This document shows positions 36,200-47,030 of a stretch of DNA of 64,000 nt, piece by piece. The notes under the pieces were generated by a model. That model ran no database searches. It was not told where the DNA came from and worked only from the letters and a program-made list of their open reading frames with translations. Where the stretch lies: positions 20,276,247 through 20,340,246 of the forward strand of contig NC_079488.1 in NCBI RefSeq assembly GCF_020520425.1. The letters are read 5' to 3'. The translations under genes were made by a program, and so were the position numbers. The stretch is from Spinacia oleracea. Lineage: Eukaryota > Streptophyta > Magnoliopsida > Caryophyllales > Amaranthaceae. Every line of letters begins with the position of its first letter. Positions within the stretch are counted from its first letter, which is position 1.

Positions 36200-36800
36200 T
36201 GTAACAGTTGCTGGGGGAGGGGAATATGAAGTGAAAGAGGGGGCTGTCAAATACCCTATTAAGTTTGATGCAAGGACTTGTGGTTGTGGAGTATGGCAAA
36301 TATCTGGCATACCTTGCAGACATGGCCTTAGGGTTATTTACCACCAAAGACTTGAGGCTACTGATTTTGTGTCTCACTACTTCAAAGGGCAAGCATACAA
36401 GTTAACTTACTCAGAGCACATACACCCCATGCCTGACCCAACCCAATGGCCTTCTTTTTACCTTCCTATTATCCTCCCACCACCCATGAAGAGAGCATCA
36501 GGTAGACCCCCTAAACTGAGAAAAAGAGGTAAACATGATCCAAAAAGGGGAAAGAGAAATAGCACTGTGAGGTGTGGTAAGTGCAAGGAGGTGGGACACA
36601 ATGCAAGGACATGCAGAGGTGGGGCCACTACAAAGCAAAAGAAGGATGATGCTGCTGCTGCTGCTGCTGGTGGTGCTTCTGGTTCTGCTGGTGCAGCTGG
36701 TTCTGGTGCAGCTGGTTCACAGCAAGGGGGAGATCAAGGTGCTTCCAGTTCACAGCAACAATGTAATGCATCAAGTAAGGGAAAAAGGAAGCGTACTTGA
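36200..36800 (+). pseudogene. MuDR-type transposase C-terminal remnant (SWIM and CCHC zinc fingers)
   Basis: About 200 residues remain of a MULE transposase that is normally 700 or more. From VAGGGEYEVKEG the frame continues through the SWIM zinc finger (CGCGVWQISGIPCRH, pattern CxC...CxH), the PLPI-like PSFYLPIILPPPMKRASGRP stretch, and a CCHC knuckle (CGKCKEVGHNARTC). It ends in an Ala/Gly/Ser-rich tail encoded by GCT repeats (36650-36720). The upstream DDE core is absent; the frame simply runs out of the left TIR. It is the deletion scar of an autonomous parent. Confidence 0.85.
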
Positions 36801-36969
36801 TTTTGTGATTTATGCATAACTTTTTGCTAAACTTATCATGTATATCTTTTGCCAATGGGAGCAAGTTTTTGTAGAGCTACACTTAAAGTTTTTGCGTGTC
36901 GGGGGCACACTTTTGTAAAGCTACTTAATTCGGAAATGAAATATCATATTATTGATGAAATGTCATCAT

Positions 36970-37350
36970 TCACTTTCTCATTACAAATACTAGAATAAAA
37001 AACATTACGATGCCAATATTGATAGCTCCATGCATTAATTTCTTTTGCTGCTTGAGTTTCTTTTTCATTTGGTGAATTTCTTCATCCAAGCTTCTGTTTT
37101 CTTCAATTTCTCCTTCCTTTGTGCTACCTCTGTTGTTTCTGATTGGCAGTGGTTGCTCAATGCTTCCCTTGCACCACTTGAAGTTGTCACATAAGTCACA
37201 CTTGTAATATAGTCTTTGAGGATTTTTCATTGTTTCAGAACTTCTTATTGCAAATTTTTTCCCACATATGTTGCATGTTTTGTTTGGAACTACAACGTAT
37301 GAGGATTCATACGTTGTAGAAGAAGATTGGGATTGAGAATATGAGCTCAT
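36970..37350 (-). CDS. GRF-type zinc-finger small protein of the MULE (126 aa)
   Basis: The protein is Ser-rich at the N-terminus, then has a GRF-like zinc finger: CNICGKKFAI, about 17 residues, YYKCDLCDNFKWC. A Glu/Lys coiled coil (SLDEEIHQMKKKLKQQKKL) and a hydrophobic C-terminal segment (IGIVMFFILVFV) follow. Small GRF proteins are common in plant genomes and frequently sit in MULEs; their role is unknown. The ATG at 37348-37350 lies about 125 bp inside the right TIR, which probably supplies the promoter. The frame is complete and undamaged, unlike the transposase fragment facing it. Confidence 0.75.
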   Translation of the reverse strand: MSSYSQSQSSSTTYESSYVVVPNKTCNICGKKFAIRSSETMKNPQRLYYKCDLCDNFKWCKGSIEQPLPIRNNRGSTKEGEIEENRSLDEEIHQMKKKLKQQKKLMHGAINIGIVMFFILVFVMRK

Positions 37351-37449
37351 TTGAATTGGGAATTAGGGAAAATATGAGTTGGTTAAGGGGAAGAACAGAA
37401 ATTTGTAGTGAAGAGTTGCAGCGGCTCCCCCTTTAAATAGAGAAGGCTT

Positions 37450-37489
37450 ACCAACGGCTAGTTTTTTTTAAAAAAAACTAGCCGTTGGT
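37450..37489. repeat. Perfect 40-bp palindrome at the inner edge of the right TIR
   Basis: ACCAACGGCTAGTTTTTTTT is followed directly by its exact complement. The outer arm is the end of the right TIR; the inner arm matches the same sequence inverted. The left TIR carries only one arm (ACCAACGGCTAGTTT near 36172). Confidence 0.9.
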
Positions 37490-37746
37490 GAGCAGGGGTA
37501 TCTGGTAAAATTACCATAAAGCACAAGGGCACCTGGTAAAAATCTAAAAAACCTCAGGGGTACCTGGTGAAATAAATTACGAGGGTACCTGGTGAAAAAA
37601 AGTTTCTAACGGCCACTTAACGGCAGGGTTAAGTCATGCGAGAAAATGAAACCTGAGGGGTACCTGGTAGATTACTGAAACAACGAGGGTACCTGGTGAA
37701 TTAACTTAAACCTCGGGGGTATTTCATGAAATATCCGAAAAAAATA

Positions 37747-38216
37747 TATCAAAGAACATGTAGCTTGATAATGAACAACAGTGGGGCATCATACCAAAAT
37801 AATATCCCAATTAACTTGATGTCCTTTATGGCCTGAGGATTTTGCTGGAATTAGTTTCGAGTCCCTGAGACAGAAAGAGTTCTGAAGCACATTTGTGACA
37901 ACTGACAACCCATTGCCTGATTATGTTGTTGACAAAATCAAGAGCAATTACTGCTAATCTGCTATTTGGACTTGAAGCTGCTTCTGCTAACTGTTTTGAT
38001 CCCAACTTATTTTTTGTTTTTATTACCTTGACTTTGATTTAACACTCATACTGCTGCTAAGTTGATAACGCATATGTGATATGTATACATAAATTTCAGG
38101 TTTCTCACACATATCACCTTATTCTCATTTCTCAGACACTGCTAAGTGGATTTCTTGCCTTTATATCAGTTGGCCATGAAAGAGCCAACTTATAGGCATG
38201 ATCCATATGACATATC
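37747..38216. other. Spacer between MULE and copia element
   Basis: No open frame or repeat structure recognised. The last five bases (38212-38216, ATATC) are the target site of the copia insertion. Confidence 0.6.
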
Positions 38217-38867
38217 TGAAGGAATTATGTCCTTAGACATTTCCGGCAATTACTAAATATAAATAGGAATTAATTATGAAGATAATAAGTTAATTATTTT
38301 AGTAATCATATTTGCTTGCTAGAGAATAAATGTGATTAGCAGGACAATATTGATTGGACTTACAACTAAAATATATTAATCCTATAAGGTCACACATATA
38401 AGCATTAATTGGAATGGGCCCAAAGGGCCCGATGGCAACCGGTCTGTTAAGGGAAGAATGTTGGGCTTTGGTTTTGTGTTAACCTAAAACTCTCACATTA
38501 TAATAGTTATAATGTCAGGGATTTAAAAATCACGTTCATTCAATATCTGACAAAAAGGAAAACACAAAAACCCTAATTCTAATTCTCTAAACGCCGTACA
38601 TCCCAAACAAAGCAAGAGACAGATTGTGATCGTTCTCTTCCGTACTAGCATACGTGGGATTCAATTCGTGCTTGTGGACTGAGTAGAGGAGCAACAAGTG
38701 GGGCTCTAAGATCTTCGAAGCTTGCATACGAACGGGAGAACACGCTTCAAAGGTGATTATTCTTTCAACTTAATCTGATCTATACTATTGTTATGCATGA
38801 GATCCTGTGATAGATGTTAGAAAATTGTTTCCTGAAATTCCGCTTTATGCATCTATATGTTACAACA
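38217..38867 (+). repeat. 5' LTR of the copia element
   Basis: 651 bp, TG...CA borders. Differences from the 3' LTR are at about 38370, 38767 and 38821. It contains the promoter and R region of the element. Confidence 0.95.
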
Positions 38868-38868
38868 G

Positions 38869-38882
38869 TGGTATCAGTTTTA
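38869..38882 (+). other. Primer-binding site of the copia element
   Basis: TGGTATCAGTTTTA begins one base after the 5' LTR. The first eight bases match the tRNA-iMet complement TGGTATCAGAGC, the rest does not, so this is a partial PBS. Confidence 0.7.
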
Positions 38883-41157
38883 GCCTCTTGCATAATATTT
38901 TATGATCATGATTGTATGCAACATTATTATTTTGATTCAATTAAGGGAAGATTTATTTATGGCTTGAATTTGCACAATTAATATATGATATTAATTGATT
39001 GGAATCATTAAATCGTGATTTAATTAATTTTTGCTCAAAATAAATTTATAAAATTCCGAATTTTTTATCACAGGGTCGAAATTAACAGTTAATATCACAT
39101 AAAAATTTTCGGATTTTTTAAAATTAAATTCGTCAGATTTTAAATTATTTAATGGTTAATAAGATTAATCATGGAAATAATTTGTTAACAATTAAAGATT
39201 TGATTTTTAATTTGTTAAATAAATCTACTGATTATCCCCTAATTTTTATACAATAGCCGAAATTTTTTGGTAATTTTTTAACTAATTTTCGGAATTTTTG
39301 TATATTAATTATTGAATTTGGTTAATTTTTATGTTTAATTCGATTAATCATAAAATTTAAGGATAACAATTAAAATTTTTGATTTTATTTGTTAAGAAAA
39401 TTCAATAGATCTGCCTGGTAATTTAATTCTAATTTTTCGGACAATAATTGTTATTTTCTTGAATTATTTGAATAAAATGAGATAATTATGCCTTAAATTT
39501 TGAATTCTTGTTAGATTTAATTTTAATAAAGAGTTTAAATTGAAATCTAACTTCTAACAACCCTAAAATTCAGTTTAAGGATTGTTAATTTATTCAAATT
39601 TTTTTGCCATTATTTTCGGATAATTAAACCCTAATTAAATTGTTAATCTTTAACAAAAGTTGAATAAAGATTAATTTAATTTAGGTAATTGTTACCCAAA
39701 TTAAAATAACAACCTCCATGGCTGGGTGGCCACCACCCGCGACGGTGGAGCCACGGTGGAGGATAATTAGGGCGGCGTTCTAGCGGGAAAAGGGAATTAA
39801 AAATTGGAAATAAGATCTCCTAATTTTTTGGAAAAGTTAGAAATTTTCTCAAATTAAATATTGTTTTCCAAAAGGTTTTGGGAAATAGTCTGGGTTGAAG
39901 GTTTTGGAAATTTGGTGTTTTGGTTCGATTCTCATTTATTAATTGAAATTGATAAGAAGAGTTGGAAATTAACTTGGGTTTAGTTCTTCTAAATTAAAAA
40001 TAATTTCCAAAATATATTTTGAGTAACTTGAAAATATTTTTTTTTGAAAAACATATTTTCAATGTTGAGCATAAATCCATAAATTTCCTTTCAAATGCAA
40101 ATTTTTGATTAATAAGATTATTCTAGCCATATTTAAATAGTAATTGAATTAAAATAATAAAGTTTCCCAAATAACGTTAAACTTAAATTGTTTAAGTTTT
40201 TTAGTATTATTTTGGAAATGTTATTTGCTTATTAATAGTTAATAAGTAAATAATTTTTGTCTAATATATTTTAATATTATATGCGTGTATGGAATATTAT
40301 GATATTTTGTTACAGGCAAGTGACTAGTATGGCCCAAAATAGGATAGAAAATACGATCTGCGTATCGTTTTGTATTCTTGTAAATTTTGAAATACGATCT
40401 GCGCATCGTTCTGTATTGTTGTAATTTAATTTAAAAGTTTAAATTAGATTATAAAGTTCGTATTATGAGTTCGATGAAGTAAGAAGGTTCAATCAAAAAT
40501 TCAAGGATGGAGATCCAAGAAAGATGAACAGGAACCCAAGAAGATTTGAGCTTATTTTTTAGGGGCCATACTAGGATCACATTTATTTTTTATGCATTTT
40601 ATATTGCCTTAAAATGCTTATTGAGTTTATGTATGTGGTTATTTAAAGCAATGTGTTCACTTTTAATTAACCAACATAGTAAACTTAGGTCCCAAAATAA
40701 TATTGAGTTTACGTGCTTTTCCATACAACACCTATAAAGCCTTAGATCATGAGTAATAGGTTCTGCCAAAGCAGGGTGTTGCTTATAATTCCGGGGATAG
40801 TAGGGTAGGTTTTTTGAAACTTACATGTTAATGTTTGGTTTAACTCAACAAAACTATCAAAATACAAAGTTTTGGGTTTTGAAGCTAAGAGATAGGAAAA
40901 TACAAAGAGTTGTTAACCTGTCTACCAAGAGTTATAATCAGTTATAATTAGTAAAATGTTTACTTACCTCGAATACTATAAATTAAAGTAGCAGGGCCAA
41001 AGTCCGTTTGATTGTAGTGGGAGGGGATCTTGGTTAATTCTTTATTCAATGGGGACTTCTAATTTTGAATAAAGGGTAGTAGTGAATTGAATTTGTTTAA
41101 TTGCTACTTTTGATAAACATTATATTGAATCTTGCTTTACTTTTTATTGTAGTTATC
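38883..41157 (+). other. Long untranslated leader of the copia element
   Basis: About 2.3 kb of AT-rich sequence without open frames separates the PBS from the gag start. That is long for a plant copia leader. No captured host gene was recognised in it. Confidence 0.6.
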
Positions 41158-41802
41158 ATGTCTGGTGCAAACAACTCTACTTTTAACTTGCGCCCTCTAA
41201 TTGAAAACAAACTGAATGCACACAACTTCCTACAATGGGAAAAGGCTATGAGAATTGTTCTCAGAGCGGAAGGAAAAGAAAGTGTTCTTGAAAATCCACT
41301 CCCTCTTGAACCCCTGCCACAAAATGCTACTGAAGCTCAATGTCGAGCTAAACAAACTCTCGAGGATAACTCTCTGCAAGTAACATGTTTGATGCTTGCT
41401 TGCATGGAACCAGAGTATCAAAAGCGTTTTGATGGTCTGGATGCCTACACAATAATCCAGCAACTGAAAACTTTGTTTCAGAAGAATGCTAGATTAGGGA
41501 GGTTGCATAGTATGATGGTTCAGGACGAGGGGAACTTACCTGGTGAACCTGAACATAAGGATGTTCTAATGGTCAAGAGAGGTAAGCAGTTCAAGAGTAT
41601 CAATGTCATAGAAGTTAATTTAGCTACAACTACTTCTTGGGTATTTGATACCGCTTGTGGGTCGCACATTATTGGTAATGTGCAAGGACTAAAAAGAAGT
41701 AGAAGCTTGAGCAAAGGCGAAGTAGATCTCCGAGTAGGCAATGGAGCAAGAGTTGCTGCTTTAGCTGAGGAGATTATAGTTTACGCTTGCCTTCTGGTTT
41801 AA
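41158..41802 (+). pseudogene. Truncated gag-protease ORF of the copia element
   Basis: The ORF starts MSGANNSTFNLRPL and has the UBN2/gag-type features NFLQWEKAMR and LEDNSLQVTCLMLACMEPEY. It then jumps directly to the protease site (WVFDTACGSHI, with DTAC in place of the usual DSGC/DTGA type). The central gag segment and the CCHC zinc knuckle are missing, so an internal deletion has occurred. The frame ends at 41802, offset from pol. Confidence 0.8.
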
Positions 41803-44777
41803 TATTAGAACTTTATAATTGTTATTACGTTCCAGTTATTACCAAGAATATAATTTCTATTCCGATTTTGGATTCGGAAGGTTTTTCATTTCAAATTATG
41901 AATAATTGTTGTTCAGCATATTTGAATGGTATATTCTATGTCTCTGCTAAATTATCAAATGGTTTATATGTACTAGACTTACAAAACCATATCTATCACA
42001 TAGAAAACAAGAAACACAAACCAAATGATTTGAACCCTACTTACCTATGGCATTGTCGATTAGGCCACATAAGCTCAAAGCGCATAGAGAAACTTCATAA
42101 GGATGGAATTCTCAAATCATTTGATTTTGAATCATTTGAAGTATGTGAGTTTTGCTTAATGGGGAAAATGACAAAATCTCCTTTCACAGGCTCAAGTGAA
42201 AGGGCCAATGATCTTTTAGCCCTCATACATACTGATGTGTGCGGACCTATGAGTACTTTGGCTAGGGGAGGGTACGGGTATTTCATTACTTTTACTGATG
42301 ATGTGAGCAGATTTGGATATGTTTACCTCATGCGACATAAGTCGGAATCCTTTGAAAAGTTCAAGGAATTCCAAAATGAAGTACAAAACCAACTTGGAAA
42401 GAAAATTAAAGCATTGCGATCCGATCGTGGTGGTGAATATTTATCTCAAGAGTTTGGTGATCATTTGAAAGATTGTGGAATACTTTCGCAATTGACTCCA
42501 CCAGGGACACCACAATTGAATGGGGTTTCCGAAAGAAGGAACCGAACTCTATTAGATATGGTTCGGTCCATGATGAGTCTTGCTAACCTTCCTGCCTCAT
42601 TTTGGGGATTTGCGCTTGAAACAGCGGCATTCACACTCAACAGAGCTCCGTCCAAAGCAGTAGAAAAGACGCCATATGAGATGTGGACTGGAAAAGTTCC
42701 AAAATTGTCTTTTCTAAGGACATGGGGTTGTGAAGTTTATGTAAAACGTTTACTTTCTGATAAGCTTTCACCCAAGTCCGATAAGTGTCTTTTTGTGGGT
42801 TACCCAAAACAGACTAAGGGATACTACTTCTACAACCAAAGCGAAAACAAAGTGTTTGTTGCTCGCGATGGTGTCTTTCTGGAAAAGGAGTTTATTTCCA
42901 GAAAAACAAGTGGGAGTAATGTATATCTCGAAGAAATTCGAGATGAGCAACAAATGGATGAGGTTCACACCTCGTCAGAGACGACCCAGCATGAAAATGC
43001 TCAGGAGGCGGTGCATTCCATTCATGCGCCTTCTACCGTCCCACTTGGAGATAATCCATGCGAAGTCCCTCAACCTAATGAGGTGGAAACTTCTCCTGTT
43101 GTTCCCCAACGTAGGTCTAGTAGGACTGCCATTCCGTCAAAGAGATATATTGATTTCCTTTTGACTGAAAGTTCTGAAATAGAGATTTTAGAACATGAGG
43201 AACCTACTAGCTACACAAATGCTTTGACGAGTCAAGACTCCGAGAAATGGCTTGAAGCCATGAGATCCGAAATGGATTCGATGTTTGAAAATCAAGTATG
43301 GGACTTGGTTGCTTTGCCTGATGGGGTTAAACCCATAGGTTGCAAATGGATTTTCAAACTGAAAAAGGACAAAGATGGAAACATTGATGTCTTTAAGGCA
43401 AGACTAGTGGCAAAAGGTTTTAGACAAATTCATGGTATTGACTATGATGAAACCTTCTCACCAGTAGCCATGCTGAAATCCATTAGGATAATTCTTGCGA
43501 TTGCTGCCTTTCATGACTATGAGATCTGGCAGATGGACGTCAAAACCGCTTTCTTGAATGGGTTCTTGAAAGAGGATGTGTACATGACACAACCACAAGG
43601 TTTTGAAGATCCAAACAGTCCAAGAAAAGTTTGCAAGCTTAAGAAGTCCATTTATGGGCTTAAGCAAGCATCCCGGAGTTGGAACCTCAGATTTGATGAG
43701 GCAGTCAAATCTTTTGGCTTCCTCAGAAATGAAGAGGAATCTTGTATATACAAGAAGTTGAGTGGGAGTAGTATTGCTTTCCTAGTCTTGTATGTGGATG
43801 ACATACTTCTCATAGGAAACGACAAGACCATGCTTGAGTCAGTCAAGGAATGGCTTAAAAGTTGTTTTTCCATGAAAGACCTAGGAGAAGCTGAATACAT
43901 CTTGGGAATAAGGATCCATAGAGATAGATCCAAAAGGCTGATTGGACTTAGCCAAGAGACTTATATTGATAAGGTTCTTGCAAGGTTCAAGCTGGAAAAC
44001 TCCAAAAGAGGTTTCATTCCCATGCAACATGGCATTTCACTTGGCAAGACTCAGTGTCCTTCGACACCTGATGAGGTCAAGCGCATGAGTAATGTTCCTT
44101 ATGCCTCTGCAGTAGGGTCCATTATGTATGCCATGGTATGCACTCGACCGGATGTTGCATATGCTTTGAGTATGTGCAGCAGATACCAGTCAAACCCAGG
44201 AGAGGCGCACTGGATGGAAGCAAAGAATATCCTTAAGTACTTAAGGACTAAGGATGATTTCTTGGTCTATGGTGGAGATAATGAGTTGGTTGCCACTGGA
44301 TACACCGATGCAAGCTTCCAAAGTGACAAAGATGATTTCCGATCACAATCTGGTTTCATATTTTGTCTAAATGGAGGGGCTGTGAGCTGGAAGAGTTCTA
44401 AGCAGAGTACCATCGCAGATTCTACAACAGAGGCTGAGTATATTGCAACAAGTGATGCAGCAAAAGAAGCTGTTTGGATAAAAAAGTTCATTAGTGAACT
44501 TGGTGTAGTTCCTAGCATTGAAAATGGCGTTGAGTTATATTGTGACAACAATGGTGCCATTTCTCAGTCCAAGGAACCCAGATCGCACCAAAAATCCAAA
44601 CATGTGCTCAGGAGATTCCATCTTATTCGAGAGATCGTTGAAAGAGGGGATGTGAAAGTAAGCAAGGTTCATACTGAGGATAACGTGGCTGATCCTCTGA
44701 CTAAACCGCTTGCTCAACCTAAGCATGAGAGTCATACTAGGTCTATGGGGCTTAGGCATATGGGAGAATGGCTTTAG
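41787..44777 (+). CDS. Copia pol: integrase, reverse transcriptase, RNase H
   Basis: A continuous frame of 996 codons. In order: gag-pre-integrase HxxxC region (LWHCRLGHISSKRI, CEFCLMGK); integrase core with the D-D-E residues in HTDVCGP, RSDRGGEY and GVSERRN; reverse transcriptase with WQMDVKTAFLNG, IYGLKQASRSWN and the catalytic LYVDDILLIG; RNase H with GYTDASF, STTEAEYI and YCDNNGA. It ends MGLRHMGEWL. The first codons are the end of the protease region, entered by a one-base frame change relative to gag; no start of its own is expected. All catalytic residues I could check are present. Confidence 0.95.
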   Translation: MPSGLILELYNCYYVPVITKNIISIPILDSEGFSFQIMNNCCSAYLNGIFYVSAKLSNGLYVLDLQNHIYHIENKKHKPNDLNPTYLWHCRLGHISSKRIEKLHKDGILKSFDFESFEVCEFCLMGKMTKSPFTGSSERANDLLALIHTDVCGPMSTLARGGYGYFITFTDDVSRFGYVYLMRHKSESFEKFKEFQNEVQNQLGKKIKALRSDRGGEYLSQEFGDHLKDCGILSQLTPPGTPQLNGVSERRNRTLLDMVRSMMSLANLPASFWGFALETAAFTLNRAPSKAVEKTPYEMWTGKVPKLSFLRTWGCEVYVKRLLSDKLSPKSDKCLFVGYPKQTKGYYFYNQSENKVFVARDGVFLEKEFISRKTSGSNVYLEEIRDEQQMDEVHTSSETTQHENAQEAVHSIHAPSTVPLGDNPCEVPQPNEVETSPVVPQRRSSRTAIPSKRYIDFLLTESSEIEILEHEEPTSYTNALTSQDSEKWLEAMRSEMDSMFENQVWDLVALPDGVKPIGCKWIFKLKKDKDGNIDVFKARLVAKGFRQIHGIDYDETFSPVAMLKSIRIILAIAAFHDYEIWQMDVKTAFLNGFLKEDVYMTQPQGFEDPNSPRKVCKLKKSIYGLKQASRSWNLRFDEAVKSFGFLRNEEESCIYKKLSGSSIAFLVLYVDDILLIGNDKTMLESVKEWLKSCFSMKDLGEAEYILGIRIHRDRSKRLIGLSQETYIDKVLARFKLENSKRGFIPMQHGISLGKTQCPSTPDEVKRMSNVPYASAVGSIMYAMVCTRPDVAYALSMCSRYQSNPGEAHWMEAKNILKYLRTKDDFLVYGGDNELVATGYTDASFQSDKDDFRSQSGFIFCLNGGAVSWKSSKQSTIADSTTEAEYIATSDAAKEAVWIKKFISELGVVPSIENGVELYCDNNGAISQSKEPRSHQKSKHVLRRFHLIREIVERGDVKVSKVHTEDNVADPLTKPLAQPKHESHTRSMGLRHMGEWL

Positions 44778-45525
44778 TTTGTTTACTTTATGTTTACAAT
44801 TGTAAAGACATTTATTATGCTTTGAATGTTTATCAATAAAAGTTCATTCTTATTTAATTGTTTGGTTTAGTATTAAATAAAATGTCCAAATAACTTGTGT
44901 TTTCAAATAGGATTATCGAAAACGTTTTGATAATGGAACCCTATAAAGTGAACTGAAATCACAACTTATTAAGTCCCTAGTCTAAATCACTAAATTGGAC
45001 ATAAGTGATTTATGTGAAGACTAGCATGTAATTAATTGATAGTGCAGTTCCATGGGCTATGGAGACATAGGGATGTCTAATTGATTATATGGATGTATAC
45101 TTGATGCATTGTGACTTGACCTAACTAGATTCTAAAAGTAGAATCAAACTTCTATATTTAGTGGATTCCTTAGACATGAGTATGTCTTAATAACCACGAG
45201 ACAATTAGTTTAACTTTGACGCTGTTAAACGCCGCGCCGTAAAAGGAGGTTATAAAGGCAGTGATCAGGTGGGCTAAGAATTGAGTGGGAGTTATGGTCA
45301 TACAAGAGTGAATAAGTCCTCCTATTTGATAGGAATGGTGTCTGGGCCTCTTGATGAGCGAGAACTGAAAATTGCATGGCCATGCGGAATGGGATTAAAA
45401 GTTAATCTTTATTTGAACAGTTCGAACTCGGCGATCAAGAAACTAGAATTTGAGAATAACAGTGTGTTATCAAATTTTGGCATTAAGAGACTTAAGGAAT
45501 TTAGCATTGCGTTCTTGTCTTCGGA

Positions 45526-45537
45526 CAAGTGGGAGAT
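45526..45537 (+). other. Polypurine tract before the 3' LTR
   Basis: AAGTGGGAGAT lies immediately before the TG of the 3' LTR and is the usual plant copia PPT form. Confidence 0.7.
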
Positions 45538-46188
45538 TGAAGGAATTATGTCCTTAGACATTTCCGGCAATTACTAAATATAAATAGGAATTAATTATGA
45601 AGATAATAAGTTAATTATTTTAGTAATCATATTTGCTTGCTAGAGAATAAATGTGATTAGCAGGACAATATTGATTGGACCTACAACTAAAATATATTAA
45701 TCCTATAAGGTCACACATATAAGCATTAATTGGAATGGGCCCAAAGGGCCCGATGGCAACCGGTCTGTTAAGGGAAGAATGTTGGGCTTTGGTTTTGTGT
45801 TAACCTAAAACTCTCACATTATAATAGTTATAATGTCAGGGATTTAAAAATCACGTTCATTCAATATCTGACAAAAAGGAAAACACAAAAACCCTAATTC
45901 TAATTCTCTAAACGCCGTACATCCCAAACAAAGCAAGAGACAGATTGTGATCGTTCTCTTCCGTACTAGCATACGTGGGATTCAATTCGTGCTTGTGGAC
46001 TGAGTAGAGGAGCAACAAGTGGGGCTCTAAGATCTTCGAAGCTTGCATACGAACGGGAGAACACGCTTCAAAGGTGATTATTCTTTCGACTTAATCTGAT
46101 CTATACTATTGTTATGCATGAGATCCTGTGATAGATGTTAGGAAATTGTTTCCTGAAATTCCGCTTTATGCATCTATATGTTACAACA
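45538..46188 (+). repeat. 3' LTR of the copia element
   Basis: 651 bp, same borders as the 5' LTR, followed by the ATATC target duplication. Confidence 0.95.
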
Positions 46189-46193
46189 ATATC

Positions 46194-47030
46194 CTTCCTT
46201 AGTAGCCAAAACTAAGGCTAAGGATGGCCAGATCAAACCCAACGGTGGTGATAATCAGGACTAGGCTAAACAGAGTGCCAAAATGATAAACCCATAGAGT
46301 CTGACCTGGGCCACAAGCAAAGTAGGATCACATTTCATATTCGTATAACCCACAAAGGGTCAAAAGAAGCTCAAGTGTGTTTCCAAAATAAATTAGACCA
46401 AGGAGATCACGTGGAAGCAATTTATAAAGTTATTTCATAAAGTTTTATTTAACAATTACTATTTGCACGTACTCCGATACAAAAATTTAACCTACTAAAA
46501 AAGCTTCTGAAGTTTCTGCCATTTCGTCGGGACTCACCGTTAGAGCTTCTGATGCAGGTTCCTCTGTCCTTGAGTTCTCCGTCATGAAATAAATTACAAA
46601 GAAAACACCCAAATTCTAACCTATTAAAAAAATGAAAAAATATAAATAACTGTATCCAATTCTTTGCTTCCTTCAACTTAAATACTCCATTTAGATTTAC
46701 AACGCCATAGGTAATCTTTAAGAGTAAAGAGAAAGAGGAGCAAGTTGTCGGCGGTTCAATAGCTTTTGCAGAACCAACATGTGGCGCGTTATTAAAAGGA
46801 CTTGTCGATTTAATGGTACAGTAGTTCGGAGTACTTAATTTTTAATATTAGGGTTGGAAGGGTATCAATACAAAATAAAACTTTTACCCACTTGAAAAAC
46901 AAACAAACAACCCCTTTTAATGATTTTTATTATTTTTTTAATTTAGATGGTTCAGATTTTATATAAAAAAATGAACGGACCAGATCTTATAAGTCCAGGA
47001 AGTCGTCATTAGTCGACGACCTTTACAGAA
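46194..47030. other. Right inner flank of the composite insertion
   Basis: Intergenic-looking sequence ending with the inverted terminal repeat at 47002-47030. The minus-strand ORF at 46449-46676 has no motif. The part from about 46850 mirrors the left subterminal region ('attgatacccttNN' and 'ttgtttgttt'). Confidence 0.45.

Larger units (their letters stand above)
35922..37737. mobile_element. MULE (1.8 kb) with about 263-bp near-identical TIRs and a 9-bp TSD
   Basis: Both ends begin CGGATATTTCATGAAATACC (the right one inverted), and the TIRs stay almost identical for about 263 bp (35922-36184 and 37475-37737). A perfect 9-bp duplication AAAAAAATA borders the element (35913-35921 and 37738-37746). 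TIRs contain repeated CACCAGGTACCC units. Inside are a transposase C-terminal fragment (+) and a GRF zinc-finger ORF (-). The catalytic part of the transposase is missing, so it is a deletion derivative that was probably mobilised recently in trans. Confidence 0.92.
38217..46188 (+). mobile_element. Ty1/copia LTR retrotransposon, 7972 bp, with 5-bp TSD
   Basis: Two 651-bp LTRs (38217-38867 and 45538-46188) start TGAAGGAATTATG and end TTACAACA. They differ by only three substitutions by my count. A perfect ATATC duplication borders the element (38212-38216 and 46189-46193). A PBS follows the 5' LTR and a purine tract precedes the 3' LTR. The order integrase, reverse transcriptase, RNase H defines Ty1/copia. 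The gag-protease part is shortened and out of frame with pol, so the copy is young but probably not autonomous. Confidence 0.96.
24200..47030. mobile_element. 22.8-kb TIR-bounded composite insertion with nested elements
   Basis: The left end reads TTCTGTGAAGGTCGTCGACT (24200) and the right end, inverted, TTCTGTAAAGGTCGTCGACT (47030). About 26 of the first 29 bases match, and looser similarity continues inward (a 'gtttgtttgt' block, then 'attgatacccttNNN' on both sides). Outside, the sequence resumes as the ATGTTCA-rich intron. No short TSD is visible; instead about 70 bp of related intron sequence flanks both ends. No transposase matching these TIRs was recognised. The interior is mostly later insertions: LINE, MITE, hAT, MULE and copia. 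Confidence 0.6.
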
